From Bacillota bacterium (GTDB lineage Bacteria > Bacillota > UBA4882 > UBA10575), in the NCBI GenBank assembly GCA_029782135.1, contig JAKOVI010000004.1, forward strand, positions 1 through 54,662: a stretch of 54,662 nucleotides of DNA, in the 5' to 3' direction. Shown here one piece after another: positions 25,496 through 34,918 of this stretch. Below the pieces are notes generated by a model that was given only the letters and a program-made list of their open reading frames with translations, did not search any database and was not told the origin of the DNA. The first letter of the stretch is position 1. Each line of letters starts with the position of its first letter. Both the position numbers and the translations under genes were made by a program.

Positions 25496-25703
25496 TTGAC
25501 TGATCGGCTTTTTTCAAGCGCTTCTGGAATTTTTCCACCTGTCCACCGGAATCCACGATCCTTTGTTTTCCGGTAAAGAAGGGGTGACATTTCGAGCAAA
25601 TCTCCACACGGATCTCCTCTTTTGTGGATCCGGTTTCAAAGCTCTCACCACAGGCGCAGGTCACGGTGGCCTTCATATATTTGGGATGAATACCTTGTTT
25701 CAT
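25491..25703 (-). CDS. rpmE: 50S ribosomal protein L31, zinc-binding type
   Basis: A 70-residue ribosomal protein of the large subunit. The four zinc ligands of the C+ form are present: C16 and C18 (CAC) and C36 and C39 (CSKC), with the typical NHP-like HP start and [14 protein letters not shown] block. AAGGTG lies before the ATG. Confidence 0.96.
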   Translation of the reverse strand: MKQGIHPKYMKATVTCACGESFETGSTKEEIRVEICSKCHPFFTGKQRIVDSGGQVEKFQKRLKKADQSI

Positions 25704-25776
25704 TCAAAATCACCTTCTTAATCCGTATTTAACCTTGATATTATAACATAGCCTTAGGGTTTCTGCAAGAAGCCGA

Positions 25777-26964
25777 TCAAACTCCGGCCTTCTCTTTCAA
25801 AAGCGCGACCTGGTCAAGGCGTTCCCATGGCAAGTCAAGGTCTAACCGGCCAAAATGACCGTAACTGGCGACTTGCCGGTAGATTGGCCGCCTGAGATCC
25901 ATTTTTTTGATGATGGCGCCCGGTCGGAGATCAAAGACCTCCTTTACCAGTTTTTCCAGCCGGTCGGAGGGCAATCTCCCGGTTCCAAAGGTGTCAACCA
26001 TAATCGAAACCGGATTCGCCACCCCGATGGCGTAAGCGATCTGGATTTCACACTTTTTCGCCAAACCGGCGGCTACGATGTTTTTCGCCACATACCTGGC
26101 AGCATACGCCCCGGAACGGTCCACTTTGGTCGGATCTTTTCCGGAAAAGGCGCCGCCACCATGACGGGCCATCCCACCGTATGTATCGACGATAATTTTT
26201 CGCCCGGTCAGGCCGGAATCGCCCTGCGGCCCCCCGACCACAAAGCGGCCGGTCGGATTGATTAAACAGGTCGTCTTCGCATCGAAAAACCCTTCAGGAA
26301 TAACCGGTTTGATCACTTCTTCGGTAATTCCTTCTTCCAAGGTCCGCCGGTCTACCCGCTCGTTATGCTGGGAAGAAACGACAATCTTATCGACGCGGAC
26401 TGGCTGCCCCTCTACATATTCCACCGTCACTTGGGTCTTCCCGTCCGGGCGGAGGAAGGGCAGGATTCTTTGTTTCCGGACCAAAGCCAGCCGCCGGGCC
26501 AAACGGTGCGCCAGGGCAATCGGCATCGGCATAAATTCCGGTGTTTCATCGGTGGCATACCCGAAGACCATCCCCTGGTCACCGGCCCCGATACTGTCAT
26601 CTTCATCTTTATATTCCCCCGCCTTTACCTCCAAGGCTTGATTGACTCCCAAGGCAATATCCGGCGATTGTTCATCAATCGCGGTCAGGACGGAGCAAGT
26701 GTCCCCGTCAAAACCATATTTCGCCCTTGTATACCCAATTTCTTTCACAACTTCACGGGCAATCTTCGGGATCTCCACATAGCACTGTGTGGTAATTTCG
26801 CCCATGATCAGGATTAATCCGGTCGTTACTGCCGTCTCACAAGCGACACGTGCTTGTGGATCTTCCGCCAATATCGCATCAAGAACGGCATCGGAGATCT
26901 GATCGCAGATCTTATCCGGATGGCCTTCCGTGACCGATTCAGAGGTAAAACAGTACTTATTCAT
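25777..26964 (-). CDS. metK: S-adenosylmethionine synthetase
   Basis: A 395-residue enzyme making SAM from methionine and ATP in the cytoplasm. It opens with [20 protein letters not shown] (ATP/metal-binding) and contains [12 protein letters not shown] and the [16 protein letters not shown] signature. The frame runs 19 codons further upstream, but the ATG at 26964 follows AAGGAGGCG and matches the family start. Expression is controlled by the SAM-I riboswitch directly upstream, closing a feedback loop on its product. Confidence 0.97.
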   Translation of the reverse strand: MNKYCFTSESVTEGHPDKICDQISDAVLDAILAEDPQARVACETAVTTGLILIMGEITTQCYVEIPKIAREVVKEIGYTRAKYGFDGDTCSVLTAIDEQSPDIALGVNQALEVKAGEYKDEDDSIGAGDQGMVFGYATDETPEFMPMPIALAHRLARRLALVRKQRILPFLRPDGKTQVTVEYVEGQPVRVDKIVVSSQHNERVDRRTLEEGITEEVIKPVIPEGFFDAKTTCLINPTGRFVVGGPQGDSGLTGRKIIVDTYGGMARHGGGAFSGKDPTKVDRSGAYAARYVAKNIVAAGLAKKCEIQIAYAIGVANPVSIMVDTFGTGRLPSDRLEKLVKEVFDLRPGAIIKKMDLRRPIYRQVASYGHFGRLDLDLPWERLDQVALLKEKAGV

Positions 26965-26987
26965 TATTGGTGCGCCTCCTTTCCAAG

Positions 26988-27012
26988 AAAAAACCCTTCT
27001 TGAGGAAGGGTT
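26988..27012 (-). terminator. metK: Riboswitch-controlled terminator of metK
   Basis: Eight-base arms AACCCTTC and GAAGGGTT with a five-base loop, followed on the minus strand by six U residues. It is the expression platform of the SAM-I riboswitch and lies 24 bases before the metK start codon. Confidence 0.9.
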
Positions 27013-27019
27013 GAGCAAC

Positions 27020-27134
27020 AATACTCATCTTCCAGCATTCTGGAGGGAATTAGCACCGTTTGGAATCCAATCCAATGGTTGCCGGGTTTCATCGGGCCCT
27101 TTACCCTCCACCTCTCTTGATGAGTGAGTATTAA
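27020..27134 (-). ncRNA. SAM-I (S-box) riboswitch aptamer
   Basis: The minus strand carries the S-box core: AGAGAGGTGGAGGG, then GGCCCGATGAAACCCGGCAA (kink-turn and pseudoknot region), then GGTGCTAATTCC and a closing CCAGAATGCTGG hairpin. The P1 helix forms from AATACTC at the 5' end and GAGTATT at the 3' end (27020–27026). High SAM stabilises P1 and permits the downstream terminator, turning metK off. Confidence 0.96.
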
Positions 27135-27145
27135 CTTTTAAACAA

Positions 27146-27174
27146 ATTATAAGCTTATTATTCCAGAGCGTCAA
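27146..27174 (-). promoter_or_regulatory. Sigma-A promoter of metK
   Basis: TTGACG (27169–27174) and TATAAT (27146–27151) on the minus strand, separated by exactly 17 bases. Transcription would start near 27139, just ahead of the riboswitch. Confidence 0.88.
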
Positions 27175-27211
27175 GTGGACAATAGTCCTTTCATCTGCTT
27201 TGTTCTAGCTA

Positions 27212-28210
27212 TTAGACCGAAGACAGATTCTCCACCAACTGGTATAGCTCCGGATCAATCTGGTTTTTCCGGGCAATCGCTTCATCCATCGTCGACACTT
27301 TAATCTCATTTTTGACCCAACCGACCATCTTATTGGTCTCGCCCGCCAGCAATAAGTCAACGGCGACTGCGCCGAACCTGGTCCCCAAAGTCCGGTCTAA
27401 GGCCGAGGGCGAACCCCCGCGCTGGAGATGGCCCAAAATGGTAATCCGTGTATCTTTCCGTGTTCGCAGATTAATATAGGTCGCGACCTTAAATGCGGTC
27501 CCTTCTGCCAGCACTTGCCCGCCGGACGGTCCGCCGAACAACCCTTCGGCGACAATTACGATACTGTGCCCTCTCCCCCGCTGATCATTCTCTTCAATCC
27601 TTTTGACCAATTGATCCAAATCCGGGGGAATTTCCGGAATAAGAACCGCATCCGCCCCGCCCCCAAGGCCGGCATAAAGGGCAATGAAACCGGAATTCTT
27701 CCCCATAACCTCGACCACATAAACACGGTCATGCGATACTGCCGTATCACGGATTTTACTGATGGCATCAAGGACAGTATTTAAAGCTGTATCGAAACCA
27801 ATTGAGAAATCGGTACAACCGATATCATTGTCGATCGTGGCCGGTACTCCGACCGTCGCCACCCCCAACTGATTTAGGATCTGTGCCCCCCGGAAGGAAC
27901 CGTCCCCCCCAATGACAACGATCCCGTCGATCCCGAGCTTCTCAATCTGCTCCAGGGCTTTCTTCTGTCCTTCTCCGGTTTTAAAATCCTTACTCCGCGC
28001 CGAATGAAGGATTGTCCCCCCGCGGTGCAAAATATCCGACACCGTTTCCACCGTCAGTTCCTCAATCTCACCGGTGATCAAACCCTGGTAACCTCGCTTG
28101 ATCCCATAAATCTTACAACCAGCCTTAATTCCCTTTAAGGTCGCCGCCCGGATCACGGCATTCATGCCCGGGGCATCTCCACCAGAGGTAAGAATCGCGA
28201 TTTTACGCAC
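27212..28210 (-). CDS. pfkA: ATP-dependent 6-phosphofructokinase
   Basis: A 332-residue glycolytic enzyme phosphorylating fructose 6-phosphate. It shows ILTSGGDAPGMNA (phosphate-binding loop), GGDGSFRGA (ATP site), PATIDNDI with the catalytic Asp of the TIDND loop, and EVMGKNSG. GGDGS supports ATP rather than pyrophosphate as donor. The GTG at 28210 follows AGGAGGAG with a six-base gap and gives the canonical VRKIAILTSGG start; a longer frame to 28261 is not used. Confidence 0.96.
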   Translation of the reverse strand: MRKIAILTSGGDAPGMNAVIRAATLKGIKAGCKIYGIKRGYQGLITGEIEELTVETVSDILHRGGTILHSARSKDFKTGEGQKKALEQIEKLGIDGIVVIGGDGSFRGAQILNQLGVATVGVPATIDNDIGCTDFSIGFDTALNTVLDAISKIRDTAVSHDRVYVVEVMGKNSGFIALYAGLGGGADAVLIPEIPPDLDQLVKRIEENDQRGRGHSIVIVAEGLFGGPSGGQVLAEGTAFKVATYINLRTRKDTRITILGHLQRGGSPSALDRTLGTRFGAVAVDLLLAGETNKMVGWVKNEIKVSTMDEAIARKNQIDPELYQLVENLSSV

Positions 28211-28391
28211 AATAACTCCTCCTGCTACGCCAAAGATCGATCGCATTACACCCTTGAACAAAACTAGACATAATAAAAATTATTAAACATATAAGACCGT
28301 AATGACGTTTAATACCGTTTGACAAAACCGGATAAAGCATGCTTTCCGCAATATAAAACTACTTTTTACGCACTATACAAAATAAAGATGC

Positions 28392-29360
28392 CTATTCTTC
28401 AATGTAGCGCCCGATGGCACGGAACTTTTGGTAACGCCGCGCCAGCAACTCTTTCAAATCGAGCGCCATAAGCTCACGCAGATTTCTCCGGAGGGCCTCT
28501 TTGATCGCAGTGGCGGTTTGTTCCGGATTGGTATGGGCCCCGCCAAGCGGCTCGGGAATAATCTCGTCAATCACCTTGAACCCGAGGAGATCCTTCGCCG
28601 TCAGGTGTAACACCTCCGCTGCCCGCGGCGCTTCGGCCGCGTCTTTCCAAAGAATCGAGGCGCACCCCTCAGGAGAGATCACCGAGTAGTAAGCATGTTC
28701 CAGCATCAACACCCGGTCACCGGTGCCGATCGCTAAAGCACCGCCACTGCCCCCTTCACCGGTTACCACAACGACTGTTGGTACGGTTAACGCCGCCATC
28801 TCCATAATCGCTTTCGCAACCGCTTCCCCTTGTCCCCGTTCTTCCGCCTCTTTCCCGGGGAAGGCTCCGGCGACATCGACAAAAGTGATCACCGGCCGTC
28901 CGAACTTCTCCGCCTGTTTCATCAGGCGCACGGCCTTGCGGTAACCCTCCGGATGGGGCATCCCGAAATTGCGGTAGATATTCTCCTTGGTATCTCTCCC
29001 TTTTTGCTGGCCGATAATTGTGACGGGAATCTCGTCAAAATAAGCCAGGCCGCCGACGAGTGCCGGATCATCCCTGAATAAGCGATCCCCATGCAACTCC
29101 ACAAACGCGGTAAAGATTAAATCAATATACTCTAAGAAAGTTGGCCGTTTCGGGTGCCTGGCAATCTGGACTTTCTGCCAGGGCGTCAGGTTCCGGTAGA
29201 TCTCCTCCCTCAGGTTTTTGGCTTTCTCCTCAATCCGCCGGATCTCCTCCGACATATCAATCTGCTTTTCTTCGGCAAAAATCCTGATTTCTTCAATTCT
29301 TTTTTCCAGTTCTTTTAAGGGTTTTTCAAAATCTAAACTATAATTGCTTCCATTTGCCAT
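28392..29360 (-). CDS. accA: Acetyl-CoA carboxylase carboxyltransferase subunit alpha
   Basis: A 322-residue subunit. It has the N-terminal LDFEKPLKELEKRIEE helix, the LHGDRLFRDDPALVGG block and GEGGSGGALAIG oxyanion-forming region typical of AccA. With AccD it transfers carboxyl from biotin to acetyl-CoA, the first step of fatty-acid synthesis. Its ATG shares one base with the accD stop codon (TAATG), so the pair is coupled. Confidence 0.96.
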   Translation of the reverse strand: MANGSNYSLDFEKPLKELEKRIEEIRIFAEEKQIDMSEEIRRIEEKAKNLREEIYRNLTPWQKVQIARHPKRPTFLEYIDLIFTAFVELHGDRLFRDDPALVGGLAYFDEIPVTIIGQQKGRDTKENIYRNFGMPHPEGYRKAVRLMKQAEKFGRPVITFVDVAGAFPGKEAEERGQGEAVAKAIMEMAALTVPTVVVVTGEGGSGGALAIGTGDRVLMLEHAYYSVISPEGCASILWKDAAEAPRAAEVLHLTAKDLLGFKVIDEIIPEPLGGAHTNPEQTATAIKEALRRNLRELMALDLKELLARRYQKFRAIGRYIEE

Positions 29361-30265
29361 TAGCTTATCTCCCTTTTCCTTCTTTGGTGAAAGCGTAGAA
29401 GGCGAGCGAGAGTACTCCGGAGTTCTTTACGATTAACAATTAAATCAATAATGCCGTGTTCCAAAAGAAATTCCGACCGTTGAAAGCCCGGCGGCAGTGT
29501 CTGATGTGTTGTTTGTTGGATCACCCGGGCCCCGGCAAAACCAATTAATGCTCCGGGTTCCGCGATGTTAATATCCCCCTGCGAGGCAAAGCTGGCAAAG
29601 ACCCCACCCGTTGTTGGGTCGGTTAAGACCGAAATAAAGAGGATCGCTTTCTCCGCCAAACGGTTAATCGCCTGGCAGGTGGTGGCCATTTGCATCAAAG
29701 ACAAGATCCCTTCTTGCATCCGTGCGCCACCGGAGGCGGCAAATGTTACCACCGGTAAATCCTCCTGATAGGCGTATTCAAAAAGCCGCACCAGTCTCTC
29801 CCCGATCGCCGAGCCCATCGAGCCGCCGACAAACCCAAAATCCATCACTCCGAGTGCCAACGGAATCCCTTCGATCTGGGCGGTTCCGGTGACAACTCCC
29901 TCGTTTAAGCCGGTCGCTTTCTTGAATTTGTTGAGTTTAACCTGATAATCAGGGAACTCTAAAGGATCACATGAACAAATATTAGCAAATAATTCCTTGA
30001 AAGTACCCGGATCGACCAGATACCCGATTCTTTCCCAAGCACCAATCCTGAAATGGTACTGGCATTTCGGGCAGACTTTTAAGCTTTTTTCTAAGTCTTT
30101 ATGATAAATCATCTGGTTACATTGGTTGCATTTTATCCACAAACCATCGGGGAGTTCTTTCTTCTCCAGTTGCTCCGCCGGTGTTCCGGGTGTAACCCCG
30201 CTGTCTTCTTCCCGTTGCCTGATTGTTACATATTTTTGTTTTGGCCGAAATAGGTCTTTCAGCAA
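29360..30265 (-). CDS. accD: Acetyl-CoA carboxylase carboxyltransferase subunit beta
   Basis: A 301-residue subunit with the N-terminal zinc ribbon C46-x2-C49 and C65-x2-C68 (KCNQC…CPKC) and the crotonase-fold GGSMGSAIGERL and GGARMQEG blocks. It partners AccA. A TTG start at 30265 is used; GGAGGCGG lies ahead of it. accB and accC are not in the window. Confidence 0.96.
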   Translation of the reverse strand: MLKDLFRPKQKYVTIRQREEDSGVTPGTPAEQLEKKELPDGLWIKCNQCNQMIYHKDLEKSLKVCPKCQYHFRIGAWERIGYLVDPGTFKELFANICSCDPLEFPDYQVKLNKFKKATGLNEGVVTGTAQIEGIPLALGVMDFGFVGGSMGSAIGERLVRLFEYAYQEDLPVVTFAASGGARMQEGILSLMQMATTCQAINRLAEKAILFISVLTDPTTGGVFASFASQGDINIAEPGALIGFAGARVIQQTTHQTLPPGFQRSEFLLEHGIIDLIVNRKELRSTLARLLRFHQRRKREIS

Positions 30266-30346
30266 CCACGCACCGCCTCCTTCATAATAATCTTCAAGAG
30301 TCTCTTCATGATAGTTTAACTCTTTATTGTTACTGTTTATACTGGA

Positions 30347-30574
30347 TCACTTCTCTCTAATTTCTCGGTATTGACGAACCTGTAAGGCTTGGTTCAATAC
30401 TTCCTGCGCTTCCTCGATCTCCGCTTCCGTGACCAAAATCTCATAATTAGTGTTGTATCCATCGACTTGAAAACCGAGCGGATTAAGCCGCACCAGAATC
30501 CCTTCCGCTTCCATAAAGTTCTTAATCCGCTGCGCTGTCGTCTGGTTAGGAGCAATGTACAGTACTGTCCACAA
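30347..30574 (-). CDS. DUF2007 family small protein
   Basis: A 75-residue protein (WTVLYIAPNQTTAQRIKNFM…) of the DUF2007 type, a small alpha/beta fold of unknown role often found near accD in Clostridia. The TTG at 30574 follows GGGGG with an eight- or nine-base spacer and gives the family-typical MWTVLYIAPN start. The frame could extend five codons further, also to a TTG. Confidence 0.72.
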   Translation of the reverse strand: MWTVLYIAPNQTTAQRIKNFMEAEGILVRLNPLGFQVDGYNTNYEILVTEAEIEEAQEVLNQALQVRQYREIREK

Positions 30575-30985
30575 TTTGCAAACCCCCAAAGAAATCTCGG
30601 TCCTTGCGTGAATTATCTTTTCCTATTTCTCCGTTTGGATAAATTCTCCTGCTCTAATCAAAGTTTTAACATCCGTCCCGAAAAATGAAATGTGAGCTAA
30701 ACAAGCGGACTGCTTCCAGATCCAGTCCGCCAGACATACAATATAACCGGCATTCACATTGGGAGAGCCGTAACCGACCATTTTTGACTACTTCCGCCAA
30801 TAAAGATCGGTTTTCCCAGCAGGAAAAGACCGCACATAGAAGAATTTTTACAATATATTGAGCAGAAACTTAGTTATGTAAATTTAACCACTGCCGGATT
30901 AACCGCACACCAGTTCCATTCTTCTTTTCTTACCTGGGTTATTGCCTGTTTACCGGGTGATCTTTTTTTGGAAGGAGGCTGAGGG
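30575..30985. other. Gene-free stretch between the DUF2007 and YbhN-type genes
   Basis: About 410 bases holding the divergent starts of the two flanking genes. Apart from a hairpin at 30705–30730 I see no RNA gene or clear promoter. A TTTACA near 30848 might be the -35 of the plus-strand gene, but no good -10 accompanies it. Confidence 0.5.
30705..30730. repeat. Hairpin in the divergent intergenic region
   Basis: Arms GCGGACTG (30705–30712) and CAGTCCGC (30723–30730) flank a ten-base loop. No T-run follows on either strand, so a terminator role is unlikely. Confidence 0.4.
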
Positions 30986-32047
30986 ATGCACACGTCAAAG
31001 AAAGTTCTTTCGCCGGCATTCATCCGCAAAGGACTTTTTATTGCCGTCGCGATCAGTATGTTGACGTTGGGAAGACTACTCAGATCCTCCACAACGGCCG
31101 ATACCTGGCAAAGTTTACTAAGGATTCATCCCCGGAACCTTCTCATCATGTTTAGTGCCGTTCTTCTCTCTTGGCTGACGGAGGGACTACGGGTCAAAAC
31201 CATTGCTAACCTGCTAGGCGAAGAAATCAGCTTTTTCAACACCCTCCGTATTAATCTGGCTTCGATCTTTACCGGTAATATTACTCCGTTAAATTCAGGA
31301 ACGATTCCGACACAAGTTTACCTTCTTCACCAAAACGGAATATCGGTCGGAAAGGCTACGGCGATCGTTACAATCCGTCTCACCTTTACCAGTCTTCTGC
31401 TGGCCATTGGCGGGCCGGTTTTACTCCTGCTCTTTCGTGGAAGAATCCTCCGGGAAGTCGGGCTTTCCTGGCTCAGCGGAATCGTTGATTATCTTTTAAT
31501 CCTCGCGTTCCTCTACGCCGTGTTTATGCTTTTCCTCTTACTGAAACCGGCTGCCGGAGAACGGGTTGTGCAGAGGATCTTCCGTTTGAAACTTAGCCAA
31601 CAAGTCCTGGGGGCAAAGGCGGAAACCTTCTGTCAAAAAACCCTCGCGGAAATCAGCGAATTCCGGGGGGCATTAGGCAGCTTATTACGGGGTAATCTGC
31701 CGGCAGTCCTCTTCGTACTGCTTTTAACGGCATGCTCCTGGTTGAGTACCCTTTTAATCGTCCCTGCCATTTTATACGGTTTCGGGGTCAATATCAAAGA
31801 TAAAATCTTCCGCCTCATCCTTCTGCAGTTTGTGGTCCAGTTTTTCCTCTCGTTTATACCAATCCCGGGCGGCAGCGGTTTAGCGGAGATCGGTTTCTTC
31901 TCGATTTTCGGGAAATACCTTCCCAAACATCTGCAAGCCCTCTCCGTTGCCCTATGGAGACTGCTCAGTTATTATCTGAATATTTTGGTCGGCGGGGTTT
32001 GTTTTCTCCGCCTTTTTAGCAGGAACAAGGAGAAAAACCACCTGTAA
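30986..32047 (+). CDS. YbhN/UPF0104-type flippase-like membrane protein
   Basis: A 353-residue polytopic protein of the lysylphosphatidylglycerol-synthase transmembrane-domain family (PF03706), with about eight membrane segments. Typical features are the NITPLNSGTIPTQVYLLHQNG block and the C-terminal PIPGGSGLAEIGF segment. Relatives flip lipids or lipid-linked precursors or act as MprF-like membrane domains; the substrate here is unknown. GGAAGGAGG lies before the ATG. It is one of the few plus-strand genes and is convergent with rbgA. Confidence 0.82.
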   Translation: MHTSKKVLSPAFIRKGLFIAVAISMLTLGRLLRSSTTADTWQSLLRIHPRNLLIMFSAVLLSWLTEGLRVKTIANLLGEEISFFNTLRINLASIFTGNITPLNSGTIPTQVYLLHQNGISVGKATAIVTIRLTFTSLLLAIGGPVLLLLFRGRILREVGLSWLSGIVDYLLILAFLYAVFMLFLLLKPAAGERVVQRIFRLKLSQQVLGAKAETFCQKTLAEISEFRGALGSLLRGNLPAVLFVLLLTACSWLSTLLIVPAILYGFGVNIKDKIFRLILLQFVVQFFLSFIPIPGGSGLAEIGFFSIFGKYLPKHLQALSVALWRLLSYYLNILVGGVCFLRLFSRNKEKNHL

Positions 32048-32117
32048 TAAGATTAACCGGCACCTCGGCTTTAACGGCTCCCGGTATCAAGCCCGGAGAC
32101 CGTCGGCCGGAGCAATT

Positions 32118-32933
32118 TTACGGCCGCTCAAGAGAAAGGCGTCCCAAGCGGCCGGCGCGGAAATCGTTCCAAACCAAATTCGCCGTCCGCAAGAGATCAA
32201 CCTCTCCACCTTTCCGCAGACAGCCACGGTTCTGGCCGATTGCCATTAACAGCGCCAACGGGTCATCACCTGGCGTCAAAGCATATGCCTCCCGCAATAC
32301 CGCTGAGTAATCCTCCTGCAGCCACTGGAGCAAAAAAAGGACCAACTCTTCCATATTCAAAAGATCCGGTTTAATCAGGCCAATTAAGGCCATTTTTAAC
32401 CCCTGTTCCTGGTTCTCGATCTTTGGCCACAAAAGCCCCGGGGTATCAAGAATCTCCCAGCGGCCACGCTTCACCCATTGCCGGCCCCGCGTCACACCGG
32501 GTTTCTCCCCGACCCGGGCTGCGCTTCGCCGGACTAACCGGTTCAGAACCGATGACTTCCCGCAGTTCGGCACACCCGCTACACCCAGACGCAAGGTCGG
32601 CTTCTGCTTAAGGATTCTCTCACCTTCTCTTTTGATGAACTCCTCAAGTAGCGAGAGGTTCTCCCCGCGCTGGGCATTAAACTCCAACACCTTTTCCCCC
32701 AAGTTTTGGTAATATTTTATCCAGGTGGCTGTTACGTCCGGATCGGCAAGATCCGCTTTGTTTAAAAGGAGGATACGGGGTTTCTTCCCCAACAAAGCGG
32801 GGAGTTCCGGATTCCGGCCGGAATAAGGCAGCCTGGCATCGGTTACTTCGATAATCAAGTCCAGGAGCGGCAATATTTCTCTCAATTCCCGTTTTGCCTT
32901 GGCCATATGACCAGGATACCATTGAATCTCCAC
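32118..32933 (-). CDS. rbgA: Ribosome biogenesis GTPase A (YlqF)
   Basis: A 271-residue circularly permuted GTPase required for late assembly of the 50S subunit. Motif order is G4 NKAD, then G1 GVPNCGKSS, then G3 DTPG, with the QWYPGHMAKAKREL start typical of YlqF. The GTG at 32933 follows GAGGGGTGA and begins the canonical VEIQWYPGHM. The open frame continues 57 codons upstream without family similarity. Confidence 0.94.
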   Translation of the reverse strand: MEIQWYPGHMAKAKRELREILPLLDLIIEVTDARLPYSGRNPELPALLGKKPRILLLNKADLADPDVTATWIKYYQNLGEKVLEFNAQRGENLSLLEEFIKREGERILKQKPTLRLGVAGVPNCGKSSVLNRLVRRSAARVGEKPGVTRGRQWVKRGRWEILDTPGLLWPKIENQEQGLKMALIGLIKPDLLNMEELVLFLLQWLQEDYSAVLREAYALTPGDDPLALLMAIGQNRGCLRKGGEVDLLRTANLVWNDFRAGRLGRLSLERP

Positions 32934-33059
32934 AATTTCACCCCTCTTCAACGTTGACCGCCAACAAAGCCAGGTTATGATTGGGCGGATAATTGCCTTA
33001 CTGCTCCGGTTAAAGTTTAACCATAAAGTCTTTTCTTGCTCCGCACAGGTAAATCCTTT

Positions 33060-33089
33060 AAAAAAACACGCTTGAAAAAGCGTGTTTTT
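33060..33089 (-). terminator. Rho-independent terminator after xerD
   Basis: Twelve-base arms AAAAACACGCTT and AAGCGTGTTTTT with a four-base loop, followed on the minus strand by seven U residues. It lies 28 bases past the xerD stop and separates it from rbgA. Confidence 0.9.
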
Positions 33090-33117
33090 AAAGGAACCAA
33101 TCACTTTTCTTTTTTTC

Positions 33118-34005
33118 TTAGGCGCGCGGATGGGTCTTGTCGTAGACTTTCTTTAACCTGTTTTTGGTCAAGTGGGTATAGATTTGGGTTGTGGAGATAT
33201 CCGCATGTCCCAGCATTTCCTGAACAGCTCTTAAATCAGCGCCGTTCTCCAACAAGTGGGTGGCAAAAGAATGGCGTAGGGTATGCGGGGTGATCATCTC
33301 ACAACCGCCAATCTTCTCCGCATACTTTTTGATGATCTTCCAAAAGCCCTGGCGAGTCAACCCCCGGCCATGATGATTAAGAAAGAGCGTCTCCTCGGCC
33401 GGGTCAGAAGCCAGGAATTTTCGGGCATGATCGAGATAAAACCGGATATATTTCGCCGCAACCGAACCTAACGGCACAATCCTTTCCTTCGAGCCTTTCC
33501 CCATACAGCGGATAAAGCCTTCGGTTAAATTCACATCTGAAATTTTTAAACTTACCAACTCCGAAACCCGGAGGCCGGTTGCATATAAAACTTCCAACAT
33601 CGTACGGTCCCTAATGCCGGACGGTGTTTTTAAATCCGGCTTTTCCAATAGGTTCTGCACACTCTCTACCGAGAGAACATGGGGTAATTTTTTCTCTTGT
33701 TTCGGCGCATCAAGGTTAATCGTCGGATCACGGGTAATAATCTGTTCCCTTACTAAAAAGTGATAAAAGGCTTTAATTGCTGCCAGCGAACGGGAGATGG
33801 TCGAAGCGGCTCTTCCCTTGGCTTGCAGGTGAAGGAGGTATCCGCCAATCGTTGCATTGGTCGCTTCCGTAATCCCGATCCCCTTCTTTTTTTGGATATA
33901 ATCGATATATTGCCGCAAATCCCTGCCATAAGATTCAAGGGTGTTGGGAGCCAGCCCCCGCTCCACCGTAATGTAGTTCGTAAACTCAGCTAAGTAATCT
34001 TGCAA
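33118..34005 (-). CDS. xerD: Site-specific tyrosine recombinase XerD
   Basis: About 295 residues. An N-terminal SAM-like DNA-binding domain (LAEFTNYITVERGLAPNTLESY) is followed by the catalytic domain with the Arg of ATGLRVSEL, the HTLRHSFATHLL box (HxxR), the His of LGHADIST and the nucleophile Tyr of QIYTHL. It resolves chromosome dimers with XerC at dif. I chose the TTG at 34005 because AAGGGG sits eight bases ahead; the TTG at 34014 is too close to it. Neighbours spoIIM and the Nudix gene are standard for Clostridia. Confidence 0.92.
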   Translation of the reverse strand: MQDYLAEFTNYITVERGLAPNTLESYGRDLRQYIDYIQKKKGIGITEATNATIGGYLLHLQAKGRAASTISRSLAAIKAFYHFLVREQIITRDPTINLDAPKQEKKLPHVLSVESVQNLLEKPDLKTPSGIRDRTMLEVLYATGLRVSELVSLKISDVNLTEGFIRCMGKGSKERIVPLGSVAAKYIRFYLDHARKFLASDPAEETLFLNHHGRGLTRQGFWKIIKKYAEKIGGCEMITPHTLRHSFATHLLENGADLRAVQEMLGHADISTTQIYTHLTKNRLKKVYDKTHPRA

Positions 34006-34141
34006 AATGGTCAACCCCTTACCCGATAAAGCTTTGTGCGAGATTTTTCCTTGTTTGTATTCATTTTTCGACAGAACAATGGCAATTCCTCTTTTCGTTT
34101 GACGAGAATAATTGGCAATTACCTATCCTCCATTTGATTCT

Positions 34142-34783
34142 TTAAAAGATCTTCGCGATCCAATAAATGAATAAGGGGGAGACAAAGCCCTCGATCACAC
34201 CGGAGAGCATGAAAACAAGGATCGCAAGCCCGTTAATCCCTAAACACTGCCATAACTCTGCCGCGATCTGGTAATTTCCCTTCCCAAACCTGCTTTTGAG
34301 TAACACCCCGGCAAAATCGATATTGGCTACCCCCGCCGTCAGCAAGGCAGGAATAATAAAAGCGTAATGGGGAAAGACCGAGGTAACGGCAAATAAAAAT
34401 CCTTTCCCTGACATCTGCTGGAGGATAAAACCGATTGTAAACCCTAGAATATAACCCTTTGCAAAAGTCAGGAACAGAATGAGCGGTACGCCAATCACAC
34501 TGATCCCTAGCAAGACAAAGAAGAAAACAGTTTTCAGGTGGTTAAAGATCGCATCTTTGACCAAGGCCGGATCGGTCACCGGTTGAACTTCCTGTTTCAT
34601 CCCCTGGAAGAAAAGCTGTAAATAATGGAGAAGTTCTGTTTTTTGGCCTTCCCCAAGACTTTTGGCGGACAGGGTGCCAAACACAATTCCCATCGTGAAA
34701 AGCAAACCAACCAGGATAAAAAGGAATAACCGTTCTTCAATATATGTACGGACAATTTCCCGCCACTGCGCCAGAAACAACAA
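34142..34783 (-). CDS. spoIIM: Stage II sporulation protein M
   Basis: About 213 residues with five or six membrane segments (about 23–42, 90–125, 135–155, 185–210) and the FPHYAFIIPALL signature of SpoIIM. In sporulators it is part of the DMP complex that drives septal peptidoglycan remodelling and engulfment. A TTG start after GGAGG is most likely at 34783, though neighbouring TTG and GTG codons are possible. Its presence suggests sporulation ability, but SpoIIM homologues occur in non-sporulators too. Confidence 0.88.
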   Translation of the reverse strand: MLFLAQWREIVRTYIEERLFLFILVGLLFTMGIVFGTLSAKSLGEGQKTELLHYLQLFFQGMKQEVQPVTDPALVKDAIFNHLKTVFFFVLLGISVIGVPLILFLTFAKGYILGFTIGFILQQMSGKGFLFAVTSVFPHYAFIIPALLTAGVANIDFAGVLLKSRFGKGNYQIAAELWQCLGINGLAILVFMLSGVIEGFVSPLFIYWIAKIF

Positions 34784-34918
34784 AACCACCTCCTTGTCCT
34801 TGTAAATAATTATTATGATTCAGACGGAGATGGTAGACCTGCCTTTTTTCCGGTTGATTCCGGTCCAACCGGCAAAAGAAAGTGCTCCGGCCCAGTCGTT
34901 AATACGGGCAAAGACTGT